A stretch of 64,000 nt of DNA from Cellvibrionales bacterium UBA1854 (GTDB lineage Bacteria; Pseudomonadota; Gammaproteobacteria; Pseudomonadales; Porticoccaceae), in NCBI GenBank assembly GCA_002338445.1, contig DDII01000026.1, positions 47,652-111,651 on the forward strand. Reading direction: 5' to 3'. The notes below the pieces were generated by a model. That model was not told the origin of the DNA and made no database searches. It saw only the letters and a list, made by a program, of their open reading frames with translations. Positions within the stretch are counted from its first letter, which is position 1; each line of letters opens with the position of its first letter. The position numbers were made by a program, and so were the translations under genes. Of this stretch, positions 26,056 to 35,373 are shown in pieces.

Positions 26056-27549
26056 ATGACCGAGCAACGAGATGAAAATAAATTGATAGCGGAGCGCAGA
26101 GCAAAGTTAAATAAACTTCGGTCTGGATCAAATACGCCGTTCCCAAATGATTTTAAACCTAAAGCACTTGCTGACCAACTTGAGAAAACCTATTCACTGG
26201 CAACTAAACAAGATTTGGAGACGCTTAGACATCAAACCTCTGTTGCTGGGCGCGTTATGCGAAATAGGGGTTCGTTTATTGTCATACAAGATCGCTCTGG
26301 AGCCATACAGCTCTACGTAACAAAACATTCTCGAGTTTTTGTGAAGAACCTCGATTTAGGTGATATTATTGGAGTTGAGGGTATTTTGTGCCGGTCAGGT
26401 AGAGGAGAACTTTATGTCGAGATAGAAACATTTACCCTGCTCACTAAATCTTTGAGACCTTTGCCTGACAAGTTTTATGGACTAGCCGATCGTGAAATGC
26501 GTTATCGTCAGCGATATCTTGATTTAATTGTCAACTCAGATGTTCGTTCTTCATTCCGTGCACGTTCCAAGATAATTACTTATATACGTGATTTTTTAAA
26601 TAGCGAAAATTTTCTGGAGGTAGAGACGCCTATGTTGCAGCCGATCCCTGGTGGTGCGGCTGCAAGACCCTTTGTGACCCACCATAACGCAATGGCGATT
26701 GATATGTACCTCCGCATAGCGCCAGAATTGTATCTAAAGCGTTTAGTAGTTGGGGGATTTGAACGAGTTTATGAGATCAATCGTAGCTTCCGAAATGAAG
26801 GGTTATCAACTCGGCATAATCCCGAGTTTACCATGCTTGAATTTTATCAGGCCTATGCAGATTACAATGACCTGATGAAGTTTACTGAGCGGTTACTTAG
26901 TGGTATCGCAAGGGAAATTCTCGGCAGCGATCGAGTGATCAATACAAAGCGAGATGAATACGGCAATAAATTGGGTGAAGTGGAATATGACTTCTCTAAG
27001 CCGTTTAGGCGCATATCGGTCATGGACTCAATTTTATTGTTTAATCCAACGATTGTCTCTGATGAATTATTAAATCTGGAGCAAGCACAGCGTGTCGCTG
27101 TAGATCTTGGAATTTCTGTTGATGCAAATTGGGGTGTTGGTAAATTGCAGATTGAAATTTTTGAGAAAACTGTCGAGCATCGTTTAGAACAACCCACTTT
27201 TGTAACGAATTATCCAATTGAAGTATCTCCCCTTGCGCGGCGGAGTGATGCCAATCCGAGTGTCTCTGATAGATTTGAATTATTCATAGGCGGACGAGAG
27301 GTGGCGAATGGTTTCTCAGAACTTAATGATCCTGAAGACCAAGCAAATAGATTTAGTGCACAGTTAAACCAAAAAAATTCTGGCGATGAAGAGGCGATGT
27401 ATTTTGATGAGGATTATATTAAAGCTCTGGAATATGGGATGCCCCCAACCGCTGGGGAAGGCATTGGTATTGACCGCCTTGTGATGCTGTTCACTGATTC
27501 TTCATCTATTAGAGATGTTCTGCTGTTTCCGCATATGAGACTGGAGTAG
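26056..27549 (+). CDS. lysS: Lysyl-tRNA synthetase, class II
   Basis: Charges tRNA-Lys. The N-terminal OB-fold anticodon domain (VAGRVMRNRG..., IQDRSGAIQLYV) is followed by the class II core. Motif 1 is FLEVETPMLQP, motif 2 is FRNEGLSTRHNPEFTMLE, and motif 3 is GIGIDRLVMLF. The length of 497 aa is standard. It starts 48 bases after prfB and is probably co-transcribed with it. Confidence 0.97.
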   Translation: MTEQRDENKLIAERRAKLNKLRSGSNTPFPNDFKPKALADQLEKTYSLATKQDLETLRHQTSVAGRVMRNRGSFIVIQDRSGAIQLYVTKHSRVFVKNLDLGDIIGVEGILCRSGRGELYVEIETFTLLTKSLRPLPDKFYGLADREMRYRQRYLDLIVNSDVRSSFRARSKIITYIRDFLNSENFLEVETPMLQPIPGGAAARPFVTHHNAMAIDMYLRIAPELYLKRLVVGGFERVYEINRSFRNEGLSTRHNPEFTMLEFYQAYADYNDLMKFTERLLSGIAREILGSDRVINTKRDEYGNKLGEVEYDFSKPFRRISVMDSILLFNPTIVSDELLNLEQAQRVAVDLGISVDANWGVGKLQIEIFEKTVEHRLEQPTFVTNYPIEVSPLARRSDANPSVSDRFELFIGGREVANGFSELNDPEDQANRFSAQLNQKNSGDEEAMYFDEDYIKALEYGMPPTAGEGIGIDRLVMLFTDSSSIRDVLLFPHMRLE

Positions 27550-27613
27550 TTTACCTAGTTTAATCCGTCTCAGGTCACTGAATTGCCTTCAAGGCTTTAT
27601 TCCGACATCAGCT

Positions 27614-28699
27614 TCAGTGAGAAAATAGCGGAGCTCTTGCCCGATAGAGCGTATGGGTTATGAAGATAGATGCTGTTAAAAGAGCCACTGCAATGGATTG
27701 GTGTGCTGCAGCGAGCGGTATCGGAACGTGCAGTAGTAATGTGGAGATCCCAAGAGTTACTTGTAGTGTAATTAAAACAAAAATGCATTTTGCGCTGGTC
27801 TTGAACGCGTCACTCATGTCAGAGCGTAAAGCTACGATAACAAATAGAATAATTGACAGTGTTGTTAGATACGCGAGTATTCGGTGGTTGAATTGTATGG
27901 TCGCTATGTCTTCAAAAATCGACAACCATTTCGGCTGCATTGAATAAATTTCGGCTGGTATGAAAGAATCACCCATCAAAGGGAATGTAGGGTAAGCATG
28001 ACCGGCGCGCGTGCCAGCCATTAATCCTCCGGACACAATCATTAAGAAAATAAGCACCAATATCAGGCAAGAGGGTAATAGCAGTTGAGTAGATTGTCGC
28101 TCTGGTCGGTTTCCTAAGTCGAGTGTAACCCAAATAATAGAGCTATAGATTATTATCGCGTTTGAAAGGTGGGCAGTGAGTCGGTATTGACTAACTCTAG
28201 GATCGTCCGTCAGACCACTTTGCACCATATACCAGCCCAAAACACCTTGTGCAGCTCCTAGCATTAGTATTGCAAATAATTTGGGGGATAAACCTTTCGG
28301 GATGCGCCTGGTGATACACAAGAACATAAAGGGGAACAAAAACATGATACCTATGAAACGTCCGAGCATTCGGTGAAGATACTCATACATAAATATTTTT
28401 TTAAATTCGTATAGACTCATACCATTGTTTATCAATTTGTACTCAGGAAATTGTTGGTACTTGGCGAAAAGGATTTCCCAGTCATTTGTGTTCAGCGGAG
28501 GAATAACACCCGCGATTGGCCTCCACTCAACCATTGATAATCCAGAACCTGTAAGTCTTGTGACACCGCCCAATAAAATCATGCCATATATTGTGAGTGC
28601 ACACGCAGAAAGCCAAAAGATGATTTGCTTATTATAGTGAGCTTGAAGCTCAATGGATGGATTCGCTGACGATATTTCGAAGTTAATCCGAGCTGACAT
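27614..28699 (-). CDS. ctaA: Haem A synthase (COX15/CtaA family)
   Basis: Integral membrane enzyme that oxidises the C8 methyl of haem O to form haem A for aa3-type oxidases. Eight hydrophobic segments are spread over 361 aa. Conserved haem-ligand histidines are seen in YEYLHRMLGRFIG, LTAHLSNA, IQFNHRILAYL and AAHQSIAVALL. GGVTRLTGSGLSMVEW at the N terminus is diagnostic of the COX15 type. Oxidase subunits and ctaB are usually nearby but are not here, so the gene is isolated. It converges on lysS. Confidence 0.93.
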   Translation of the reverse strand: MSARINFEISSANPSIELQAHYNKQIIFWLSACALTIYGMILLGGVTRLTGSGLSMVEWRPIAGVIPPLNTNDWEILFAKYQQFPEYKLINNGMSLYEFKKIFMYEYLHRMLGRFIGIMFLFPFMFLCITRRIPKGLSPKLFAILMLGAAQGVLGWYMVQSGLTDDPRVSQYRLTAHLSNAIIIYSSIIWVTLDLGNRPERQSTQLLLPSCLILVLIFLMIVSGGLMAGTRAGHAYPTFPLMGDSFIPAEIYSMQPKWLSIFEDIATIQFNHRILAYLTTLSIILFVIVALRSDMSDAFKTSAKCIFVLITLQVTLGISTLLLHVPIPLAAAHQSIAVALLTASIFITHTLYRARAPLFSH

Positions 28700-29006
28700 T
28701 TCTGGAGAACCTAAGCTTTATGCCATTATGATGAAAATTTACAGTGTTACGCGGGTGGTTATCGAACAGACCAACCCCAGCAAATTTAAAAATATTTTGA
28801 TGGAAACTACAGTACGAATAAAGTTATGTTAAAGGAAATGACAAACCATGGATGTTTGATAAGATTTTGGCATTAAAGCTGGGAACAGATTTATTATCTG
28901 ATAATGAGACATTATGCCCTTTCGGTTGTAATAAATTGATGACTATTGGTGTTGTCTTCGTTGACTAACTCTTATTATTACATGTTAAAAAATTCTGGAG
29001 TTTCTT
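28700..29006. other. Intergenic region between haem A synthase and ung
   Basis: Divergent spacer of about 307 bases. I see no open frame of useful length, no strong hairpin and no RNA gene. It must hold the promoters of both genes, but no convincing -35/-10 pair stood out. A GGAG ribosome site precedes the ung ATG. Confidence 0.5.
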
Positions 29007-29723
29007 ATGACAATCAAAAAAAAAAGAAAGTTTTTGGAATTACCAGAGGGTGACTGGGTTACGATATTAGAAGAATGCATAAAAAAATCAGAGCTTTTAG
29101 ATCTGGAATCATTTTTAAAAGCCCAATATGAAAACTGCGTAACAATATATCCGCCGCGAAATCGGGTCTTTGCAGCGCTTGAGCATACTCAATTTTATGA
29201 TGTCCGTGTCGTAATTTTGGGCCAAGATCCCTATCACGGCCCCCATCAAGCAAATGGTCTCTGCTTTTCAGTGATGCCCGGCGTGGCCGTGCCCCCGTCA
29301 CTGGCAAATATTTATCGAGAGTTAAGGGATGACGTTGGTTGTTTGCTCCCCTCGCATGGGTGCCTTCATAGCTGGGCAAAACAAGGTGTATTGTTAATTA
29401 ATTCCGTTTTAACAGTAGAAAAATCAGCGCCTGGTTCTCATAGAGGAAAAGGTTGGGAAGTTTTTACAGATGCCATAATTACTTTGCTCAATGATAAACA
29501 CAAGGATTTAGTATTTTTCTTGTGGGGAAGTTACGCCAGAAAAAAGGCAGTCTTGATAGATCGTCAACGCCATATGGTCCTAGAGGCCGCTCATCCATCA
29601 CCACTTTCGGCGTATCGAGGTTTTTATGGATGCAAACATTTTTCTCGATGCAATACTTACTTGAAAAACATTGGTAAAACACCCATCGACTGGCAGTTAC
29701 CTTCACTACGTAGCATTGAATAA
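29007..29723 (+). CDS. ung: Uracil-DNA glycosylase
   Basis: Family 1 UDG that removes uracil from DNA. The catalytic water-activating motif is GQDPYHGPHQANGLCFSV (Asp in QDPYH) and the leucine/His motif is HPSPLSAYRGF. VEKSAPGSHRGKGWE and FFLWGSYARKK match the family. The length of 238 aa is typical. It stands alone between divergent and convergent neighbours. Confidence 0.96.
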   Translation: MTIKKKRKFLELPEGDWVTILEECIKKSELLDLESFLKAQYENCVTIYPPRNRVFAALEHTQFYDVRVVILGQDPYHGPHQANGLCFSVMPGVAVPPSLANIYRELRDDVGCLLPSHGCLHSWAKQGVLLINSVLTVEKSAPGSHRGKGWEVFTDAIITLLNDKHKDLVFFLWGSYARKKAVLIDRQRHMVLEAAHPSPLSAYRGFYGCKHFSRCNTYLKNIGKTPIDWQLPSLRSIE

Positions 29724-29889
29724 TCGAACTTGACTCTCCACGAGTTAAAAAAGAAATAATCATTCCCCTGTTCTAGTGGATTCCGTTCATAGGCTAGAAC
29801 ACAAAAATTTCAAGTTGTCGCAAAGAGATAGCTGATCGGTTAAATGTTGTTACGCTAAACTTTTTTCAATTCTTGGAATTATGGACACA

Positions 29890-30906
29890 TCAATGTTCTA
29901 TCGGGATTTCAGATGCATGGATTAGCGTGTCGTCAGCTATTTGAAGGTTGTTAAATTCCTCACATGTTATGGGGATAACAGCCAACATCTCGACTTCCTT
30001 TCTGGTTACCCATGCCGCTGCTGTAACATGCCCGAGTAATTTTTTGCTGGAAGAAAATATTTTGCTACCCGGTTCGGGTAAGCTTTGAAGTGAGCAACGC
30101 AACGCGCGGATGCGTCTTTTCACTGAGCCTCTGTAATGCGTTCTTGCTATGACTTCTTGTCCCGTGTAGCAACCTTTTTTAAAGCTTATAAAACCTTGGC
30201 TATCTAAATTTAGCATCTGAGGAATAAAACGCTCTGTAGTTGCTTTAGTCACTTCAGAATAACCGGTCCTCAGTGTTAGTAAGTCAGCGAAATTTTTGTC
30301 CACAAAAGTCAAATCTTTAAGTGACTTAAGTACAGCAAAGTTAAGACTTTGAGCACAAGTAAATGAATATTGACCCTTTTCAATACAGCTTAGCCATCCT
30401 ATGTTATTCTCACACCTACCTCCTTTTTTGGTGGGAACTAAGTCGAAAAGAGCATGTAGGACAGTCTGGATTTTAGGACCAGCAATGAAAAAACTACAGA
30501 ACTTTTCGCTGACGTCCTGTACTTCTAGTTTAAAGAACTTCGAATATTTTTGAAGGCTTTTAATGGCAATCTCAATCATGGATAGGTTAATTTCCAAGAT
30601 AATGTCGCCGTTTAATGAACTATGCGCACTAAAAGTAAAGATTACTGTCCCCGAAGGAGAACAATGCGCTCCTTTGACGACTGAGTTATGATTAACTTGA
30701 CTTACATCGCAAGTTACTTGGCCTTGGAGAAATTTAATTACCTCTGGACCAGAGAGAGCAATGTATCCTCTGTGAGTAGAGCAAATAATTGTCTCCTTGA
30801 GAGTCAAGTTGAAATTCGCGGGGAGCTTTTTCAAAGGCAGCATTAACTCATGGTAACCATCATCTAGATGAGATATCTGCGTAGTATATAGATTAGAGAT
30901 TGTCAT
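29890..30906 (-). CDS. ygfZ: tRNA-modifying/Fe-S assembly folate-binding protein YgfZ
   Basis: Folate-dependent protein of the GcvT-like family needed for certain Fe-S enzymes such as MiaB. The hallmark K-G-C-Y-T-G-Q-E motif is present in full (FKKGCYTGQEVIARTHYRG, with the reactive Cys). The length of 338 aa is similar to E. coli YgfZ (326). The gene diverges from sdhE, the same pairing as ygfZ/sdhE in E. coli. Confidence 0.93.
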   Translation of the reverse strand: MTISNLYTTQISHLDDGYHELMLPLKKLPANFNLTLKETIICSTHRGYIALSGPEVIKFLQGQVTCDVSQVNHNSVVKGAHCSPSGTVIFTFSAHSSLNGDIILEINLSMIEIAIKSLQKYSKFFKLEVQDVSEKFCSFFIAGPKIQTVLHALFDLVPTKKGGRCENNIGWLSCIEKGQYSFTCAQSLNFAVLKSLKDLTFVDKNFADLLTLRTGYSEVTKATTERFIPQMLNLDSQGFISFKKGCYTGQEVIARTHYRGSVKRRIRALRCSLQSLPEPGSKIFSSSKKLLGHVTAAAWVTRKEVEMLAVIPITCEEFNNLQIADDTLIHASEIPIEH

Positions 30907-30977
30907 TTTTATCTCGGACGTCTTGTTTCATCATTTTAGGTAGGATTATAACCCCGTTTTAGAGAGGATGGCGATGT

Positions 30978-31217
30978 ATGCATAAAAATAGACTCAGCTG
31001 GGCCGCAAGACGAGGGATGTTGGAGCTTGATTTGTTGTTGCAGCCGTTTGTGGAGAACGAGTATGAGAAGTTAAATCAAGAGGACAAAATGCGTTTTGAG
31101 GTATTACTTGAAAAAGATGATCAAACTCTACTACAGTGGTTTTTGAACCTAGATGAGCCCGGTGATCAGAACATTAAACGAATCGTAGATTTAATACGAT
31201 TCACTTTCTCGAGCTGA
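30978..31217 (+). CDS. sdhE: FAD assembly factor SdhE
   Basis: Small helical protein (79 aa) that promotes covalent flavinylation of SdhA and FrdA. The diagnostic RRGMLELDLLLQPF (the RGMxE/D motif) lies at residues 12-25, and the C-terminal LLQWFLNLDEPGD is conserved. In E. coli ygfX follows sdhE; here the next gene is nadB, on the opposite strand and converging. Confidence 0.94.
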   Translation: MHKNRLSWAARRGMLELDLLLQPFVENEYEKLNQEDKMRFEVLLEKDDQTLLQWFLNLDEPGDQNIKRIVDLIRFTFSS

Positions 31218-31262
31218 TTAGCTTATTCACCTTTTCCTGTGGTGCACATAGAGATGATTAGT

Positions 31263-32858
31263 TTAGTCCGCCTCTTTGTTTGGTGCCAAAATTGTGTCTA
31301 CGGCGCTCTTCTCCCTGTCAGGATGATCCAAATTGTAATGAAGGCCTCTACTCTCACGCCTTTTTAAGGCAGACTTAACAATCAGTTCACAGGTCACGAC
31401 AATGTTACGTAATTCTAAAAACTGAGAATTAACATGACTTTTTTTAAAACGCGCATCAATCTTGCGTTTAAGCCTTTGAATCTTTAATTCTGCTTTCTTC
31501 AATTCGGCATCTGTGCGCACTATACCAACACACTTCCACATAAGCATCCTTAAAAGTCGCATGTTTTCATCAACGAAAGCGGTTTGATCAATTACTTTTG
31601 TTTTCTCAAACTTTTTTCTTGGAATTTTATTTGGATGGCAAGGGGATGCTATTTTTTGATTGATAAAGCTTGCAGCCGCTCGCGCATATACAACGCATTC
31701 AAGTAGTGAGTTGCTAGCCATCCGGTTAGCGCCATGGAGACCGGTGAATGCATTTTCGCCAATTGCAAAAAGATTTCTAAGATCTGTTTGAGCATTCATA
31801 TCTACTACTATACCCCCACAAGTGTAGTGAGCAGCTGGAACAATGGGTATTGGTGTTTTAGTGATATCTATACCAAGGGCCAGACAATTTTCAAAGACCG
31901 TGGGAAAGCGTTCCATGATAAATTTCGAGGATTGCATACTAATATCTAGGTATAGGCAGGCACAATTCAGTTTTTTCATCTCTTGATCTATTGCTCGGGC
32001 AACTACATCGCGCGGAGCTAGTTCTGCCTTCTCGTGGTACAGATGCATAAAACGACTTCCGTCAGGCAGCAGTAGTTTCGCACCCTCACCTCGTAAAGCT
32101 TCCGTTATCAGAAAGGAGTTAGCTTTTGGATGGTAGAGACAGGTAGGATGAAATTGGTTAAATTCTAAATTGCCAACTCGACAACCGCTTCGCCAGGCTA
32201 TGGCAATACCATCTCCGCTTGCTCCATCGGGATTGCTGGTGTGTAAATAGCATTTGCTTGCACCTCCAGCAGCTAAAACTACGTTGTGAGCCAAAAATGT
32301 AACTACTTTATTCTCTTTTATGTTAAGCAAATGAGCGCCGATGCAAGTTACATCTTCAACTACTTCATTAGCGCTCGTGATGAGATCCATAGCGCAATGA
32401 TTTTGGAAAACGTCTATATTCGATGCTGAAATTACTCGGTGTACTAAAGCATCCGTGACAGAACGCCCAGTTGCATCGGCACTGTGAAGAATTCGTCTAT
32501 GACTATGTCCGCCCTCTTGCGTAAGATGAAATTGCTTTTGGTCGTCCTGTAAGGTGAAATTTACTCCCTGATTGATTAGCCAATGAATGGCGTCGGGCCC
32601 ATTTTTGATCACAAATTCAACAGCACTTTTGTGGCACAAACCTGCTCCAGCAACTTGGGTATCATTCATGTGAAGGGCTGTGCTGTCGTTTTCATCAAAT
32701 ACGGCGGCAATTCCGCCTTGAGCCAGCCATGAGGCTCCCGCTTTCAGTGTTGATTTACTCACTAAAGCTACACGTTTTTTTCTGTCGATATGCAAAGCGA
32801 GGGTTAGTCCAGCGGTGCCGCTCCCTATCACTAGCACATCATAGTATAAGTTTTTCAT
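31263..32858 (-). CDS. nadB: L-aspartate oxidase
   Basis: FAD enzyme that oxidises L-aspartate to iminoaspartate, the first step of NAD synthesis. The N-terminal dinucleotide-binding GSGTAGLTLALH, GASWLAQGGIAAV, the active-site HSHRRILHSADATG and the FAD site GLHGANRMASNSLLE are seen. The length of 531 aa is normal. nadA and nadC are not in the window. It diverges from rpoE, as in E. coli. Confidence 0.96.
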   Translation of the reverse strand: MKNLYYDVLVIGSGTAGLTLALHIDRKKRVALVSKSTLKAGASWLAQGGIAAVFDENDSTALHMNDTQVAGAGLCHKSAVEFVIKNGPDAIHWLINQGVNFTLQDDQKQFHLTQEGGHSHRRILHSADATGRSVTDALVHRVISASNIDVFQNHCAMDLITSANEVVEDVTCIGAHLLNIKENKVVTFLAHNVVLAAGGASKCYLHTSNPDGASGDGIAIAWRSGCRVGNLEFNQFHPTCLYHPKANSFLITEALRGEGAKLLLPDGSRFMHLYHEKAELAPRDVVARAIDQEMKKLNCACLYLDISMQSSKFIMERFPTVFENCLALGIDITKTPIPIVPAAHYTCGGIVVDMNAQTDLRNLFAIGENAFTGLHGANRMASNSLLECVVYARAAASFINQKIASPCHPNKIPRKKFEKTKVIDQTAFVDENMRLLRMLMWKCVGIVRTDAELKKAELKIQRLKRKIDARFKKSHVNSQFLELRNIVVTCELIVKSALKRRESRGLHYNLDHPDREKSAVDTILAPNKEAD

Positions 32859-32917
32859 GGTACTAACATTCTTAAATACTCTTCACATGATTATAGCCTA
32901 CCGGCTTTGTAGCCGTG

Positions 32918-32945
32918 GGAGTTTTCCCTGGCGAAGGAATCAAGT
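32918..32945 (+). promoter_or_regulatory. Possible sigma-E autoregulatory promoter
   Basis: GGAGTTT (compare GGAACTT) and TCAAG (compare TCAAA/TCTGA) are 15 bases apart, about 43 bases before the rpoE ATG. rpoE/algU genes are usually self-activated from such a site. The match is imperfect at the -35, so this is a weak call. Confidence 0.3.
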
Positions 32946-32987
32946 CTCCGGTATCGTTAGGGGTAATTGTTATTTAGTTGATACTTA

Positions 32988-33581
32988 ATGATAGATCGCA
33001 CTACCTCAAATGTAACAGACTGTAAGCTTTTGTCGAGGGCTAAAAGGGGAGACAAGAGAGCATTTGAATTATTGGTGATTAAATATCAGCAAAAAGTTCA
33101 GAATTCTTTGGCACGTTTCGTAAAAGATCGAGATGAATTAAATGACTTAACCCAAGAAGTTTTTATTAAAGCATATAAAGCCTTGTCAGCATTTCGAGGG
33201 GACAGTCAGTTCTATACTTGGGTACATAGAATTGCATTAAATACGGCTAAAAATCATTTAGTTGCAAGAAGTCGACGACCACCCACATCTGATATTCAAG
33301 TATCTGATGCAGAAAGTTATAACAGTTATTATCAACTACACGATATTGATACGCCAGATAACATTCTATTGTGTGAGCAGATGGAACAAATATTAAAAGA
33401 AACTATAAGTCAATTACCGGAAGATCTTAGATCTGTAATCTCCCTTCGAGAGAATCAAGACTTGAGCTATGAGGAAATCGCTAAAATAATGGGATGCCCC
33501 ACAGGAACTGTACGATCGCGATTATTTCGGGCCAGAGAAATTCTTGACGAGAAAATAACGGCGGTATTGGATGGCAGATAA
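32988..33581 (+). CDS. rpoE: RNA polymerase sigma-E factor (RpoE/AlgU)
   Basis: ECF sigma factor for envelope stress, 197 aa. Region 2 is visible as RFVKDRDELNDLTQEVFIKAYKAL (in part) with FRGDSQFYTWVHRIALNTAKNHL, and region 4 as LPEDLRSVISLRENQDLSYEEIAKIMGCPTGTVRSRLFRARE (in part). It is very close to AlgU and E. coli RpoE in length and sequence. It is followed 70 bases later by its anti-sigma factor. Confidence 0.97.
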   Translation: MIDRTTSNVTDCKLLSRAKRGDKRAFELLVIKYQQKVQNSLARFVKDRDELNDLTQEVFIKAYKALSAFRGDSQFYTWVHRIALNTAKNHLVARSRRPPTSDIQVSDAESYNSYYQLHDIDTPDNILLCEQMEQILKETISQLPEDLRSVISLRENQDLSYEEIAKIMGCPTGTVRSRLFRAREILDEKITAVLDGR

Positions 33582-33651
33582 AAAATGATTTGAACGTTTT
33601 TTTAAAATTGGTGTCAGAGTAAGTGTTGAATAATTTTGGAGGCTAAGGGGC

Positions 33652-34278
33652 TTGGGTGAAAACAAGATTCATTTAGATGAGAAGTGCCGGAGAGATCTTT
33701 GCGCATTGATGGACGGTGAAGCGAGTGACTTTGAAGTTCAAGGTATTTTGACTGCAATGGATGGCAAAAGCGCGAGAGAAGTCAGAGAGCTTTGGCGTCG
33801 CTATAATCTTGCGTCCAATAGCATCCGGAATGAAACATCCGGAATAGGGTTCGATGTAAGTGGTGATGTTGTAGCCGCGATAAAAAACCAACCAATCCGC
33901 CATTTGACCAGGCCAAAGAAAATTTCAGAAGCAATCCTTCAGTTCGGTGTGGCGGCTTCGGTAGCGATGTTTACGATATTTAGCATTCAGCATTACAACA
34001 ATAGTGATTTGATTGATCAAACTCCTCATAATGTAAAAGTTGAGTCAAACGGAGTGGACGCTAGTATGGGTCCGGCGGCACAGTTCCCTACCGGATTCAA
34101 ACCGAATATTAATGTTCAGACCGTCAGCATTGGCTCGATCAGAAAGCCAGAGCCAAAGGTATCACTGGATACCAGCTTATTCCAGGATGACAGAATTCGA
34201 GATCACATTGATCGAAAGGTCTCTGAGTATTATCGTCAGTCCACACACATTGATCGTGATCGCAAAAACCGTATGTAA
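33652..34278 (+). CDS. rseA: Anti-sigma-E factor RseA/MucA
   Basis: Membrane anti-sigma factor that sequesters RpoE. The N-terminal cytoplasmic domain has the family look (LCALMDGEASDFEV, then LWRRYNLASNSIR). One transmembrane helix (about residues 97-112, AILQFGVAASVAMFTIFSI) and a periplasmic tail follow. The length of 208 aa is typical. It starts at TTG 33652, with GGAGG at about 33638 and AAGGGG closer upstream. No ATG fits. Its usual partner RseB is missing downstream. Confidence 0.9.
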   Translation: MGENKIHLDEKCRRDLCALMDGEASDFEVQGILTAMDGKSAREVRELWRRYNLASNSIRNETSGIGFDVSGDVVAAIKNQPIRHLTRPKKISEAILQFGVAASVAMFTIFSIQHYNNSDLIDQTPHNVKVESNGVDASMGPAAQFPTGFKPNINVQTVSIGSIRKPEPKVSLDTSLFQDDRIRDHIDRKVSEYYRQSTHIDRDRKNRM

Positions 34279-34365
34279 AGTTCAACAATACGAAAATTAC
34301 ACCTGATAAAACAGAGTGGTACAGCCCGCAAAATGAGATTTTCGTAAGCCCCTCAGGTAAATGGT

Positions 34366-34602
34366 GTGACGGACCTGTATAATGTTAACCGCTTTATTGC
34401 GATCTTGTTGGCACTGGTATCCTTACCGTCGTCCTGTTCTGGTATAGGGCGTGATGAAGATGTCAAATTTCAAATCACCGCTGTTCATCACCTCGTAGGA
34501 TCTCTTTGGCTTATTCTAAATGGATATTTGGGAAAACCAGGGATTGCAAGAGCAGAGAATCGCAGCTCTGTAGATAATGAACTTATGGACGTTGAGTATT
34601 GA
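34366..34602 (+). CDS. Possible small secreted protein, unrecognised
   Basis: A 78-codon frame from GTG 34366. It begins with a plausible export signal (VNRFIAILLALVSLPSSCSG) followed by a polar region with no recognisable domain. It lies immediately downstream of rseA, where rseB/mucB normally begins with a signal peptide. It might therefore be the surviving 5' end of a decayed rseB, an unrelated small gene, or chance. No good ribosome site is seen. Support is weak. Confidence 0.3.
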   Translation: MTDLYNVNRFIAILLALVSLPSSCSGIGRDEDVKFQITAVHHLVGSLWLILNGYLGKPGIARAENRSSVDNELMDVEY

Positions 34603-35373
34603 AAGGGGATGCATCGAACTGTTAATGGTCATATTCGAAGAGATCATCGTGCTGATGATTAATAATTTAAAGTGACGATTAAAGATCACGCTTTAAAATT
34701 CTAATTGAGCATTCAAAAACAGCGAATTATGATCCTTAGGCTAATCAGAAAGAGGTACCGTTAAACCGGCTAACATAAGAAATTCGTACAGAAGAAATTA
34801 GTTACAAATAATATACACACTTCAATGCCTCGCGAGGCTTTGTCCTTGACGCGAGCGATTATGACCGGGGAGATTATAATATCATGACATTGTATTCTAT
34901 TTTAAAAGACTCAAGTGTGTTTGTTTTGGCTAATGGGTTGTCGCGTACGCTGCACTCATCGGTAAACTTGATTAAATGAGTTGGCAATCGAACATGATTT
35001 TGTTGACGAATTTGATATTAACCGATGTTACATTTGGAGAATAGGAATGATGAGCTGCTAGTGGTCAACGACTTGTTTGGAGACAAGTTAATATGTGAAT
35101 CGGTACTAATCAGGGTATCAAAATCCGAAGTTTTTGCCAATGTTTGAAACCGATCTGTATAATTTTAGTACTTCTACGGGGAACCTGCTAAACCAAAGAA
35201 ACAATTTAGAGCTACGTTTTGCAAGACACTTACTTAATGAACAAGTATCAAAATTTGCGAAAAATTTTTGGCACTAGAGAGACACAAGGCTTTACTACCG
35301 ATGGATTTCGATTACGAAAAGAGGTAGTACCAAGCTCTGCTCATTAAATTCACGCTTATTAAGAGGGTTTTAG
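34603..35373. other. Gene-free gap at the rseB position
   Basis: About 770 bases without an open frame of useful size on either strand, which is exceptional in a window where most gaps are under 150 bases. It lies between rseA and degP, where Pseudomonas-type genomes carry rseB (mucB). I could not recognise RseB sequence in any forward frame. It contains a palindrome at 34827-34838 and must also hold the degP promoter. No tRNA or known RNA gene was recognised. Confidence 0.6.
34827..34845 (+). terminator. Palindromic hairpin with short T-rich tail
   Basis: GCCTCGCGAGGC is a perfect 12-base palindrome (stem GCCT/AGGC around CGCG) followed by TTTGTCCTT. It could end the rpoE-rseA transcript, but the stem is short and the U-run is broken. 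Confidence 0.35.

Noticed and set aside
27576..27618. CACTGAA ... TTCAGTG inverted repeat between lysS and the haem A synthase gene
   Set aside because: The loop is about 30 bases and one arm overlaps the end of the coding region; it could be a bidirectional terminator, but stem and T-run are too weak.
35268..35285. TTGGCAC in front of degP as a second sigma-54 promoter
   Set aside because: There is no GC at the -12 position ten bases later.
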